A stretch of DNA of 64,000 nucleotides from DASUCS01 sp041166385 (GTDB taxonomy: Bacteria; Actinomycetota; Acidimicrobiia; Acidimicrobiales; JACDCH01). Below, in pieces: positions 1 through 11,407 of this stretch. How positions within the stretch are numbered: position 1 is the stretch's first letter; each line of letters starts with the position of its first letter. The notes under the pieces were generated by a model. The model ran no database searches. It was given only the letters and a program-made list of their open reading frames with translations, and was not told where the DNA came from. Made by a program: the position numbers and the translations under genes. The stretch spans positions 1 through 64,000 of the forward strand of contig JBEEFW010000057.1 in assembly GCA_041166385.1 (NCBI GenBank), written 5' to 3'.

Positions 1-1
1 C

Positions 2-1147
2 CGTTCGCAGGGCGTCGACGTCGTCGATCTCGGCATGGCATCGACTGACCTCATCTACTACGCGGCCGGGCGGCTCGACTCGCCGGGTGCGATGTTCACC
101 GCGTCGCACAACCCGGCGCAGTACAACGGCATCAAGCTCTGTCTCGCCGGTGCGAAACCCGTGGGGGAGGAGACCGGCCTCGCCGAGATCAAAGCCATGG
201 CCGCGGCGGGCGTCGAGCCTGCGGAGCGCGTGGGAGACCTCACACAGCAGGATCTGCTTGACGACTTTGCCGCGCACGTGCGGTCGTTTTTCGACGTGAA
301 CGTGCTGAAGCCGTTGAAGCTGATCGCCGACACGGCCAACGGCATGGGTGGCCTCGTCGTCCCGATCGTGTTCGAACCGCTCCCGTTCGACCTCGAGGTG
401 ATGTACGGAGAGCTCGACGGCACGTTCCCGAATCACCCCGCGGATCCGATTCAGTTGGAGAACCTGCGCGATCTCGTGGCGCGTGTGAATGCCACGGGCG
501 CGGACGTCGGGCTGGCGTTCGACGGCGATGCCGACCGCGTGTTTCTCGTCGACGACAAGGGCGTGCCGGTGTCGGGATCGACGACCACCGCGATCGTGGC
601 GAAAGCGGTGCTCCGCAAGGAGCCCGGTGCCACGATCCTCTACAACTGCATCTGCTCGAAAGCGGTGCCGGAGATCGTCCGCGAGAACGGCGGCACTCCG
701 ATTCGCACTCGCGTCGGGCACAGCTTCATCAAGACGGTGATGGCGGAGACCGGTGCAGCCTTCGGTGGCGAGCACTCCGCGCACTACTACTTCCGCGACA
801 ACTACCGCGCTGACTCCGGGTCGATCGCCGCGCTGGTCGTGCTCGAGGAGCTGTCTTCCGTCGGTGTGCCGCTGTCCGAGCTGCGCAAGTCGTACGAGCG
901 CTACGCGCAATCAGGTGAGATCAACACTCGCGTCGATGATCCGCTCGCCGTGATCGAGCGTGTGGCCGAGGCGTACGGGGACGCGCAGCAGGACCGGCTC
1001 GACGGGTTGACCGTCGACCTCGGTGATTGGTGGTTCAACCTGCGGCCGTCCAACACGGAGCCGTTGTTGCGACTCAACCTCGAGGCCCGCACGCCCGACG
1101 AGGTCGCTCGCCACGTGGCAGAAGTCCAAGCCGTCATGGGAAGCTGA
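2..1147 (+). CDS. manB: Phosphomannomutase/phosphoglucomutase, 5' end cut by window
   Basis: Alpha-D-phosphohexomutase that interconverts hexose 6- and 1-phosphates to supply nucleotide-sugar synthesis. About 381 residues are visible; the reading frame is open to the first base, so the start and roughly the first 70 residues lie outside the window. The phosphoserine loop TASHNP is at about visible residue 33, the metal loop DGDADR at about 173, the sugar-binding GEHSAHYYF at about 256 and the phosphate-binding RPSNTEP near the C-terminus, so all four active-site elements are intact. It is followed after 3 nt by a Trm112-like gene and then a phosphosugar isomerase, which suggests one operon. 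Whether mannose or glucose phosphate is preferred cannot be read from sequence alone. Confidence 0.93.
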   Translation, partial: RSQGVDVVDLGMASTDLIYYAAGRLDSPGAMFTASHNPAQYNGIKLCLAGAKPVGEETGLAEIKAMAAAGVEPAERVGDLTQQDLLDDFAAHVRSFFDVNVLKPLKLIADTANGMGGLVVPIVFEPLPFDLEVMYGELDGTFPNHPADPIQLENLRDLVARVNATGADVGLAFDGDADRVFLVDDKGVPVSGSTTTAIVAKAVLRKEPGATILYNCICSKAVPEIVRENGGTPIRTRVGHSFIKTVMAETGAAFGGEHSAHYYFRDNYRADSGSIAALVVLEELSSVGVPLSELRKSYERYAQSGEINTRVDDPLAVIERVAEAYGDAQQDRLDGLTVDLGDWWFNLRPSNTEPLLRLNLEARTPDEVARHVAEVQAVMGS

Positions 1148-1150
1148 GGT

Positions 1151-1390
1151 ATGGCACTCGACCCCCAGCTCCTCGACATCCTCGCCTGCCCGGAGGACAA
1201 GGGACCGCTGCTGTACTTCGAGAGCGAGGACTCGCTCTACAACCCTCGACTCAAGCGCAAGTATGCGGTCAAGGACGACATCCCGATCATGCTGATCGAC
1301 GAGGCGGAGTCCGTCGACGACGCCGAGCATCAGCGGCTGCTCGCCAAGGCCGATGCGGAAGGCATCAAACCCACGTTCGAACCCGCATGA
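1151..1390 (+). CDS. Trm112/UPF0434-family small protein with degenerate zinc site
   Basis: A 79-residue protein with the Trm112-like fold pattern: an N-terminal LLDILACP segment, then a hydrophobic IPIMLIDEAE segment. Trm112 proteins are small partners of methyltransferases in eukaryotes and archaea; bacterial members have no settled function. Canonical members carry CPxC and CPxC zinc knuckles. Here only one cysteine of the first knuckle remains (ACPEDKG) and the second knuckle is absent, so zinc binding looks lost. It starts 3 nt after the mutase stop, and its TGA overlaps the ATG of the isomerase (ATGA), so translational coupling is likely. Confidence 0.8.
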   Translation: MALDPQLLDILACPEDKGPLLYFESEDSLYNPRLKRKYAVKDDIPIMLIDEAESVDDAEHQRLLAKADAEGIKPTFEPA

Positions 1391-2427
1391 CCGGCCCCGC
1401 CGGCGTGATCGACACGAAGGGCATGTGGGACTCGACCGCCGCGTTCCCCGAGCAGGTCGAGCACGCCGCCAAATCGTCGGAGTCGCTGATCGGTCTGCCG
1501 TTGCACGACGAGATCGAGAACGTCGTCGTGCTCGGCATGGGGGGCAGCGGCATCGCCGGCGACATCATGACGGCGGTCGCTGGCCCGTTCATGCCTGTGC
1601 CGATCGTGGTGACGAAGGGCTACGAGCCTCCGAACTTCGTCGGTCCGACGACCCTGTGCTTCGCGCTGTCGTTCTCCGGCGATACCGAGGAGACGGTCGA
1701 AGCCGCGCAGATCGCGGCGCTGTCCGGGGCGCGCATGGTTGTCATTGCGAAGGGCGGCGAGCTCGCCCGTCTCGCTCGGTCGTGGGACGCGACATTGATC
1801 GGATTGCCGGACGGCATCCCATATCCGAGAGCGGCCTTGGGGGCGATGGCGATTCCCACGCTGATGGTGCTCGAGCAGACGGGGCTGTTCCCGGGTGCGA
1901 GCGGCTGGATCAACCTCGCGGTCGAGCAGCTGAAGATCCGCCGCGACGAGCTCTGCAAGGAAGACAACGGCGCGCGCGAGTTGGCGCGCCACATCGGCCG
2001 CACGATGCCGATCATCTACGGCGGCGGCGGACTCGGTGCGGCGGCCTCGCTGCGCTGGAAGAACGAGATGAACGAGAACCCGAAGGTGCCGGCGTTCATC
2101 CACACGGTGCCGGAGCTCACGCACAACGAGATCGCAGGCTGGGGTCAGCACGGCGACGTCACCCGTCAGGTGTTCTCGCTCGTGTTGTTGCGCCACGACC
2201 ATGAGCACCCGCAGATCATGCGGCGGTTCGACCTGATCCGGCAGTGGACCGAGGAAGCCGTCAACCGGATCGAGGAAGTGCACGCCGCGGGCGATGGTCC
2301 GCTCGCCCAGGTGCTCGACCTCATGTTCTACGGCAGCCTGGTCAGCCTGCACATGGCTGCGCAGGAAGGCGTCGATCCGGGGCCGATCACCGTGCTCGAG
2401 GAGATCAAAGCGGCGCTCGCGCAGTAA
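1387..2427 (+). CDS. Bifunctional phosphoglucose/phosphomannose isomerase (SIS domains)
   Basis: Cytosolic sugar-phosphate isomerase of the archaeal/actinobacterial PGI/PMI type, expected to interconvert fructose 6-phosphate with glucose 6- and mannose 6-phosphate. The 346-residue protein has an N-terminal SIS domain with VLGMGGSGIAGD near residue 50 and a SFSGDTEETV phosphate loop near 97, followed by a second SIS half with NEMNENPKVPAF and a PELTHNEI segment. I chose the ATG that overlaps the previous stop (ATGA), because the region upstream in the same frame lies inside other genes. Together with the mutase it forms a mannose-1-phosphate supply module, a gene order resembling the manB region of mycobacteria. 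Confidence 0.9.
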   Translation: MTGPAGVIDTKGMWDSTAAFPEQVEHAAKSSESLIGLPLHDEIENVVVLGMGGSGIAGDIMTAVAGPFMPVPIVVTKGYEPPNFVGPTTLCFALSFSGDTEETVEAAQIAALSGARMVVIAKGGELARLARSWDATLIGLPDGIPYPRAALGAMAIPTLMVLEQTGLFPGASGWINLAVEQLKIRRDELCKEDNGARELARHIGRTMPIIYGGGGLGAAASLRWKNEMNENPKVPAFIHTVPELTHNEIAGWGQHGDVTRQVFSLVLLRHDHEHPQIMRRFDLIRQWTEEAVNRIEEVHAAGDGPLAQVLDLMFYGSLVSLHMAAQEGVDPGPITVLEEIKAALAQ

Positions 2428-2518
2428 GGTTTGTGCTGCTTGCGCTGTCATGAGCGGACCAGTTGGTCCCAGCCGAGCCTCCTACAACTTCATCGCGTTC
2501 CTACGGAGGAAACCGCTC
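2428..2518 (+). promoter_or_regulatory. ahcY leader with hairpins that could hide the ribosome site
   Basis: This 91-nt stretch holds a perfect 5-bp hairpin GGACC-AGTT-GGTCC (2456-2469), then CCTCC at 2478-2482 that is complementary to the strong Shine-Dalgarno GGAGG at 2505-2509. Pairing of the last two would sequester the ribosome site. I do not recognise a SAM or SAH riboswitch consensus in it. Regulation is an inference from base pairing only. Confidence 0.35.
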
Positions 2519-3928
<1,410 letters not shown>

Positions 3929-3931
3929 CTC

Positions 3932-3980
3932 GTTCTGGCGCTGATTGACCACCGTATGAGGGGTCAATCAGCGCAATTTC
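3932..3980. repeat. Palindromic intergenic repeat, copy A
   Basis: Perfect 13-bp inverted repeat GCGCTGATTGACC (3938-3950) and its complement (3962-3974) around an 11-nt loop ACCGTATGAGG. The right side continues into CAATTTC, while the left outer arm has decayed. It lies between the convergent ahcY and YczE-type genes, and the same element recurs at 8580 and 19859. It could act as a bidirectional terminator. Confidence 0.85.
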
Positions 3981-3993
3981 GAGGGGAGCCGCG

Positions 3994-4596
3994 TCACTCG
4001 GCGCCGATGACGGTCTCCGGTTCGGGGTGTTGCAGCGAGAGCCGTTCGAGCCAGAAGTGCACGTTCGGCCCGATCGTGCACGCGAACAGGAGCGTGCCGA
4101 TGCCGACGCTGCCGCCGAGCGCGAATCCGATGACGAGCACTGTCACCTCGATGACCGTGCGCACCACCCGCACCGAGTAGCCCCGAGCGGCCAGCGCCGT
4201 CATGAGGCCATCGCGGGGGCCAGGACCCATCCCGACGCCGATGTAGAAGCCCGATCCAGGCCCGAAGAGGAACGTGCCGACGACGAGAAACAGGATGCGG
4301 ACGCCCATTGGTGGATGATCCGGGAGCACCGCGAGCAGCACGTCGATCGTGAGGCCTATCAACACGACGTTGCACAGCGTGCCGACGCCGTAGCGCTCCT
4401 TGAGTGGCAACCACAGCAGCAAGACGACGAAGCCGACGATGATCGCGACGGTGCCGATGCCGAGGCTGGTGTGCTTCGCGATGCCCTGATGCAACACGTC
4501 CCACGGTGCGAGCCCGAGGTCGGCGTTGATCATCAGCGAGATGCCAGTACCGCACAGCAAGAGCCCGGCGACCAATCGAGTCAGTCGCCGGGCCAT
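3994..4596 (-). CDS. YczE/YitT-like integral membrane protein
   Basis: A 200-residue, very hydrophobic protein with about five predicted membrane helices, beginning with LVAGLLLCGTGISLMINADLGLAPWDVLHQG. The ADLGxxPWDV segment and the later GPGPRDGLM segment are typical of the YczE/YyaS/BCR family; the transport substrate is unknown for this family. The gene runs opposite to ahcY, with which it converges across a palindromic repeat. It is preceded on the same strand by the ECF sigma factor and its membrane partner, with a 29-nt gap, so it may be part of that transcript. Function is not inferred beyond membrane location. Confidence 0.7.
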   Translation of the reverse strand: MARRLTRLVAGLLLCGTGISLMINADLGLAPWDVLHQGIAKHTSLGIGTVAIIVGFVVLLLWLPLKERYGVGTLCNVVLIGLTIDVLLAVLPDHPPMGVRILFLVVGTFLFGPGSGFYIGVGMGPGPRDGLMTALAARGYSVRVVRTVIEVTVLVIGFALGGSVGIGTLLFACTIGPNVHFWLERLSLQHPEPETVIGAE

Positions 4597-4625
4597 TGCG
4601 GTGGGAGGTTAACGATGCGGGTTCA

Positions 4626-5837
4626 TCACCATGCAGCGGAGACGAAGCCCGTCCCGACTTTCACGGGAGCGCCACCTGACCACGTCCACAGGTCGTGGTT
4701 CGTGTCGACCCAGAGGAGATGACGTCCGGATGCGTCGGCGTCGATCACCACCGGCGGGGCGTCCGGGGGACGGACGAGGTGCACGATGGCACCAGTCGTC
4801 GGGTTGTACGACGTGATGTACTCGCCGTCGTGGAACGCGATCGTCCCGAACCGGCCCCGCAGCGTCGGCAACTCGCCCGGAACGTTCGGCGGGAGGGTTG
4901 CAGGGTTCTCCAGGGCGGCCTTGTCCTGCGCGGTTGCCGGTCGTTGCACGTGGCCGGCGAAGTCGAGGAGCATGATGTCCCCGTTCAGCGCCTGCCCGAT
5001 GAACGTCGCGGGCTCGGGTTCGCCCGCCGGCGTGAGCAGCCGGACCGTGGCCTTCGTGAACGTCTGCTCCCCGCTCGCGTCGCCCTCGAAGAGGATCAGC
5101 ACGTGTGCCTGGTCGGTCTTGGGCACCGAGATCTGTTTCGAGAACGGCTGCATCTCGGACGAACCACCCATCACGTAGTCGTCGAGGTCGGACGTCACCA
5201 AGCCGAACGGCCGGAGTTGGATCCCGACCTGTGCTTCAAAGGCGACGCTTCGGCCTGACACCGTCATCGTCGGAGCGAGCGGATCGTTCGGCTTGGGAGT
5301 GTCCAACACGATCTCGTCCGCATCGGCACCGGTCACGCCGAACGTGTGCGTGGACAACTCAGCGGTGTGTACGACCGTTCGAGCGTTGCCGCGGTCGTTG
5401 GGGAAGATCTCCACATCGTCGCCGGTCGTGGTGCCGAGGCGAGCGTGGGTCATCCCGAGGTAATCCACGGCGAAGCTCTTCGCCGCTTCCTCTCGAGTGG
5501 CGTACGTGCGGTTCATCGACTCGAGCGGCCAGATGGGGTGCTCATCGGAGCCCGGGATGACGGAGACAGGCGTGGTAACGGTCGGCGGCGTGGTGCTGCC
5601 CGAATCGGTGGCGGCCGTGATGGTGCGACCGCCCTTCTCGTCGTCTCGGTTCAGCAATGCGACGGTGCCGACGGCAACTGCCACTACAGCGGCGGCCCCA
5701 AGGATCATCAAGGTTCGGCGGTGACTCATGGTGACTCTTTCCGAGATGCGGTTCAGTGCATCGTCTTCGTCGTGTGGTTCGACTTCTCGGGCGCGTGCGG
5801 CCATCGCATCAGTGAGGCGCGATTCGATGTCGTTCAT
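4626..5837 (-). CDS. Single-pass membrane protein coupled to ECF sigma factor (putative anti-sigma partner)
   Basis: A 403-residue protein with a charged cytoplasmic N-terminus of about 40 residues, one membrane helix (LMILGAAAVVAVAVGTVALL, about 43-62) and a large extracytoplasmic part. The segment SVAFEAQVGIQL followed about 40 residues later by AHVLILFEGDASGE resembles a Gmad2-type immunoglobulin-like domain. Its ATG overlaps the stop of the upstream sigma gene by 4 nt, the usual arrangement of sigma and anti-sigma genes. No zinc-binding ZAS motif (HxxxCxxC) is visible in the cytoplasmic part, so the anti-sigma role rests on context. It could instead be a sigma-controlled surface protein. 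Confidence 0.55.
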   Translation of the reverse strand: MNDIESRLTDAMAARAREVEPHDEDDALNRISERVTMSHRRTLMILGAAAVVAVAVGTVALLNRDDEKGGRTITAATDSGSTTPPTVTTPVSVIPGSDEHPIWPLESMNRTYATREEAAKSFAVDYLGMTHARLGTTTGDDVEIFPNDRGNARTVVHTAELSTHTFGVTGADADEIVLDTPKPNDPLAPTMTVSGRSVAFEAQVGIQLRPFGLVTSDLDDYVMGGSSEMQPFSKQISVPKTDQAHVLILFEGDASGEQTFTKATVRLLTPAGEPEPATFIGQALNGDIMLLDFAGHVQRPATAQDKAALENPATLPPNVPGELPTLRGRFGTIAFHDGEYITSYNPTTGAIVHLVRPPDAPPVVIDADASGRHLLWVDTNHDLWTWSGGAPVKVGTGFVSAAW

Positions 5838-6394
5838 CGCCGGCTCTCCAGCTCTCGGGCCAGGGCATCGAGGCCCCGGCGGGTGTGGGTCTTGACGGTG
5901 CCCGCCCCGATACCGAGCGTCTCCGCGATCTCTGATTCAGAGAGGTCGAGGTAGAAGCGCAGCACCAAGACGTCGCGCTGGCGGTCGGGGAGGGTGCGCA
6001 ATGCGTCGATCACCGCGCGCTGATCGTCCGCCAACATCGCTCCCGACTCGGCTGATGCGACCTCGGAGATCGGTGCGTCCACGGCGCGCAGCCGCGTACG
6101 GACCTGCCGTTTGCGCAACTGCGAGCGGGCGCCGTTCAGCACCGCGCTGCGCAGGTACGCCGGGAGCCTCGACTCGTCGCGCAACTTCGTGGAGGACCGG
6201 AAGACCGCGACGAACGCGTCCTGCACCACCTCCTCGCAGGTGGCACGGTCATCGATCAACAACGACGCGAGCTTCACCAGCGACCGGTAGTGCTCGCGGT
6301 GCAGCTCGGCGAGCGTTGCGGTCCTCCCCACCTCAGACCTCACGGCGGTCATCATCGCCCCTACAGACGCCTGAGTCAGGGAACCGGAGGACAC
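5834..6394 (-). CDS. SigE-family ECF RNA polymerase sigma factor
   Basis: A 186-residue two-domain sigma factor. Region 2 (about 30-95) has the HYRSLVKLASLLI helix and the EEVVQDAFVAVFR motif; region 4 (about 130-183) has LPDRQRDVLVLRFYLDLSES followed by the helix-turn-helix IAETLGIGAGTVKTHTRRG. It should direct RNA polymerase to a small regulon in response to an extracytoplasmic signal. The GTG used here is the furthest plausible start; ATG codons 13 and 14 (at 6358 and 6355) are equally possible. The next gene overlaps by 4 nt and encodes a membrane protein that may control it. It is transcribed divergently from comF. Confidence 0.88.
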   Translation of the reverse strand: MSSGSLTQASVGAMMTAVRSEVGRTATLAELHREHYRSLVKLASLLIDDRATCEEVVQDAFVAVFRSSTKLRDESRLPAYLRSAVLNGARSQLRKRQVRTRLRAVDAPISEVASAESGAMLADDQRAVIDALRTLPDRQRDVLVLRFYLDLSESEIAETLGIGAGTVKTHTRRGLDALARELESRR

Positions 6395-6420
6395 GACTCG
6401 TCACTGTCATAGGCCCTGGC

Positions 6421-6426
6421 TACAAA
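6421..6426 (+). promoter_or_regulatory. Candidate -10 box for comF (leaderless)
   Basis: TACAAA lies 7 nt before the GTG start of comF and there is no Shine-Dalgarno sequence between them, the pattern of a leaderless actinobacterial promoter. Confidence 0.35.
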
Positions 6427-6433
6427 TTGCTTC

Positions 6434-7051
6434 GTGCTGCTGCCCAGGACGTGTCCGTTGTGCGGCCGGGTGGGCCCGGCGCCGTGCGGGGCATGCGCTC
6501 GTGAGCTCGAGCGCGCTCCGTCTCTGCCGGTGCCGACGGGGGTCGATGCCTGCGCCGTCGTCCTCGCCTATGACGGCGCCGGACGTGAGCTCGTCGCTCG
6601 GCTCAAGTACCGCAACGCCCGTGGCACCATCCGCTGGCTCGCGGTGCACATGGCCGCGCTCGTCGACGCCGGCGACGTCGACATCGTGACGTGGGTCCCG
6701 ACGACGGGAGCACGCCGGCGCCGACGCGGCTTCGATCAGGCTGAGCTGATGGCGCGGGCGGTGGCCCGCAACCTTCACCGTCCGTGTCGTGCGCTGCTCA
6801 CCCGCGGCGCCGGGCCTCCACAGACCGGTCGCTCACTGCAGGATCGGCGCGCCGGTCCCGCGCTCGCGGCAAGGCCGACGGGCGCCCACATACGGGTGCT
6901 GCTCGTCGACGACGTCATCACCACCGGTACCACCGTCACCGTTGCCGCCCGGGTGCTTCGTGCTGCCGGATTCAGCGGTATTTCCGTTGTCGCTGCCGCG
7001 CGAACACCTCTAAAGCGGGCTCGATCGCGCTCCGACACTTCACAGGAATGA
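6434..7051 (+). CDS. comF: ComF-family phosphoribosyltransferase-like protein
   Basis: A 205-residue protein with the two ComF hallmarks: an N-terminal zinc ribbon (CPLCG and CGACARE within the first 25 residues) and a C-terminal phosphoribosyltransferase loop VLLVDDVITTGTT at about residue 155. ComF is needed for DNA uptake in naturally competent bacteria, but it is conserved in many non-competent ones, where the role is unclear. The motif RRRRGFDQAELMARAVA in the middle is also typical. The start is a GTG directly at the zinc ribbon. Its stop overlaps the ATG of the next gene by 4 nt, so the two are coupled. Confidence 0.85.
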   Translation: MLLPRTCPLCGRVGPAPCGACARELERAPSLPVPTGVDACAVVLAYDGAGRELVARLKYRNARGTIRWLAVHMAALVDAGDVDIVTWVPTTGARRRRRGFDQAELMARAVARNLHRPCRALLTRGAGPPQTGRSLQDRRAGPALAARPTGAHIRVLLVDDVITTGTTVTVAARVLRAAGFSGISVVAAARTPLKRARSRSDTSQE

Positions 7052-7230
7052 AGACCGGCGGGATTGACCAGCACGACATCGACCTCGTCGACGACCTGAC
7101 CGACCATCTCGCGCTCGACGAGCCGATGGTCCGGCTCGACCTGATCATGGCCGCACGGGCTCGATTGGCCGACGGACGTCAACCGACGGCGCTCGACCTC
7201 GCGGGCACGCTCGTCGCCCACTTCGCGTAA
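7048..7230 (+). CDS. Small FlgM-like (anti-sigma-28-like) protein
   Basis: A 60-residue protein that starts at an ATG overlapping the comF stop. Its C-terminal half, RLDLIMAARARLADGRQ followed by an LAGTLVAHFA helix, resembles the sigma-binding helices of FlgM, where a KVxxIRxxIAxG pattern is followed by an IAxxLL helix. Full FlgM proteins are about 90 residues, so this is a reduced version. No flagellar genes are visible in the window. The similarity is short and could be coincidental; a coupled regulator of the comF-hpf region is the alternative. There is no signal peptide or membrane segment. Confidence 0.5.
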   Translation: MKTGGIDQHDIDLVDDLTDHLALDEPMVRLDLIMAARARLADGRQPTALDLAGTLVAHFA

Positions 7231-7267
7231 CCTCGGGACGACAAAGACCCAAGCCAAGGGGGCGCGT

Positions 7268-7828
7268 GTGGAGATCACCGTCAGCAGCCGCCACACCGAG
7301 GTCTCAGAGCTGCTCCGAGAGAGCACGGTCGACAAGATCGGCCGGCTCGCCCGGTTCCTCGAAGGAATGGACCGGGCTGAGGTGCATTTCTCCGAAGAGC
7401 ACACCAAGCGTGCCGCCGACAAGGAAGTGTGCGAGGTCACGCTCGTCGGTCACGGGCATCACGTGCGCTGCAAGGTCTCCGCTCCCGACGGTTTCGCGGC
7501 GGTCGATCTGGCCGTCGAGAAGCTCGAGCACCAGCTCCACAAGCTCAAGACCAAGCTGCTGAAGCGCAGCCACACCAACGGAAAACGGGCCAATGGCAAC
7601 GGATCGGCCCCGCCGGCCGATCTGGGCGTCGAGGACGAGGACTCCGGCCGCCGGCGGATCGTCAAGACCAAGGCCTTTCAGATCAAGCCGATGACACCCG
7701 AAGAGGCCATTCTCCAGATGGACCTCATGGGCCATGACTTTTTCTTCTTCACCAATGCCGATACCGAAAGGGCCGCAGTGGTCTATCGGCGAGATGATGG
7801 CGACGTAGGGCTCATCGACCAGGCATAA
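7268..7828 (+). CDS. hpf: Long-form ribosome hibernation promoting factor
   Basis: A 186-residue HPF/RaiA protein. The N-terminal S30AE domain (about 1-100) binds the decoding region of the 30S subunit; the C-terminal domain (about 128-186, with IVKTKAFQIKPMTPEEAILQ and HDFFFFTNADTE) dimerises to make 100S ribosomes in long-form members. A basic, glycine- and asparagine-rich linker joins the two. The GTG start is supported by the conserved EITVSSRHTEV first strand. Position between comF and secA matches the usual actinobacterial arrangement. It should act in stationary phase or stress to preserve inactive ribosomes. Confidence 0.93.
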   Translation: MEITVSSRHTEVSELLRESTVDKIGRLARFLEGMDRAEVHFSEEHTKRAADKEVCEVTLVGHGHHVRCKVSAPDGFAAVDLAVEKLEHQLHKLKTKLLKRSHTNGKRANGNGSAPPADLGVEDEDSGRRRIVKTKAFQIKPMTPEEAILQMDLMGHDFFFFTNADTERAAVVYRRDDGDVGLIDQA

Positions 7829-7875
7829 CTGCCGACTGACTAGTCTGACTGGCTAGTTCGCTGAGGAGCTGTGGC

Positions 7876-8559
7876 ATGCCTGACGACGGTCCTGATGTGA
7901 TGACTGACGCGATTCGCGTCCTCATCTGCGACGACCACGCTCTGTTCCGGCGCGGATTGATCATGGTGCTGGAGTCCGAAGAGGGCATTGACGTCGTCGC
8001 TGAGGCGGAAGACGGCGAGGAGGCCATCCTCAAGGCGGAAGAGGCAGCTCCTGACGTCGTCCTGATGGACGTGCGCATGCCCCGCATGTCCGGGATCGAG
8101 GCCACCCGCGCCATCGCCGATGCCGTGCCCTCGGCGAAGATCCTGATGCTGACCGTCAGCGACGAGGAAGAGGATCTGTACGAAGCGGTCAAGGCCGGCG
8201 CCACCGGCTACCTCCTCAAGGAGATCTCGATCGAGGAGGTGGCCAACGCCATCCGAGCGGTCGTCACCGGTCAGAGCCTCATCTCGCCGTCGATGGCATC
8301 GAAGCTGCTGTCGGAGTTCAACAACCTCGCCAAGCAGGCGCAGCAGAAGGTGCTCGTCCCGAAGCTCACCGACCGCGAGCTGCAAGTGCTCAAGCTCGTC
8401 GCGCAGGGCATGAGCAACCGCGAGGTCGCGGAGGAGCTGTTCATCTCCGAGAACACGGTGAAGAACCACGTGCGCAACATCCTCGAGAAGCTCCACCTGC
8501 ATTCACGGATGGAAGCCGTCGTCTACGCCGTCCGCGAAAAGCTCCTCGACATCCACTGA
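7876..8559 (+). CDS. NarL/FixJ-type response regulator
   Basis: A 227-residue DNA-binding response regulator. The receiver domain (about 14-130) has the acidic pair in ICDDHALFRRG, the phospho-acceptor Asp in VVLMDVRMPRMSG, the conserved Thr in MLTVSD and the Lys in GYLLKEIS. The LuxR-type helix-turn-helix (about 165-222) contains LTDRELQVLKLVAQGMSNRE and ISENTVKNHVRNIL. No histidine kinase gene is adjacent, so it is an orphan and its signal is unknown. A GAGGAG ribosome site precedes the ATG. Just upstream, overlapping ACTAGT-type repeats (about 7838-7858) could be an operator. Confidence 0.9.
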   Translation: MPDDGPDVMTDAIRVLICDDHALFRRGLIMVLESEEGIDVVAEAEDGEEAILKAEEAAPDVVLMDVRMPRMSGIEATRAIADAVPSAKILMLTVSDEEEDLYEAVKAGATGYLLKEISIEEVANAIRAVVTGQSLISPSMASKLLSEFNNLAKQAQQKVLVPKLTDRELQVLKLVAQGMSNREVAEELFISENTVKNHVRNILEKLHLHSRMEAVVYAVREKLLDIH

Positions 8560-8579
8560 CCCGCTCGCGGCGCCATCCC

Positions 8580-8623
8580 GAAATTGCGCCGCGCAACCCC
8601 TCATAGGGTGGTCAGCCAGCGCA
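8580..8623. repeat. Palindromic intergenic repeat, copy C (inverted, diverged)
   Basis: Read on the plus strand it matches the reverse complement of the 19859 copy: GAAATTGCGC, then ACCCCTCAT, then GGTGGTCA and CAGCGCA, with substitutions in the stem. It lies between the response regulator and secA. One arm has lost the outer ATTTC. Confidence 0.7.
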
Positions 8624-8662
8624 TGAACGGCGGAGGGACCGACCGGTAGTCTGGATCGCTTC

Positions 8663-11392
<2,730 letters not shown>

Positions 11393-11407
11393 AGATGCGG
11401 TCTGACG

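Noticed and set aside
2428..2518. SAH or SAM riboswitch upstream of ahcY
   Set aside because: I could not find the consensus core of a known class; only hairpins and Shine-Dalgarno pairing are visible, reported as a weaker candidate.
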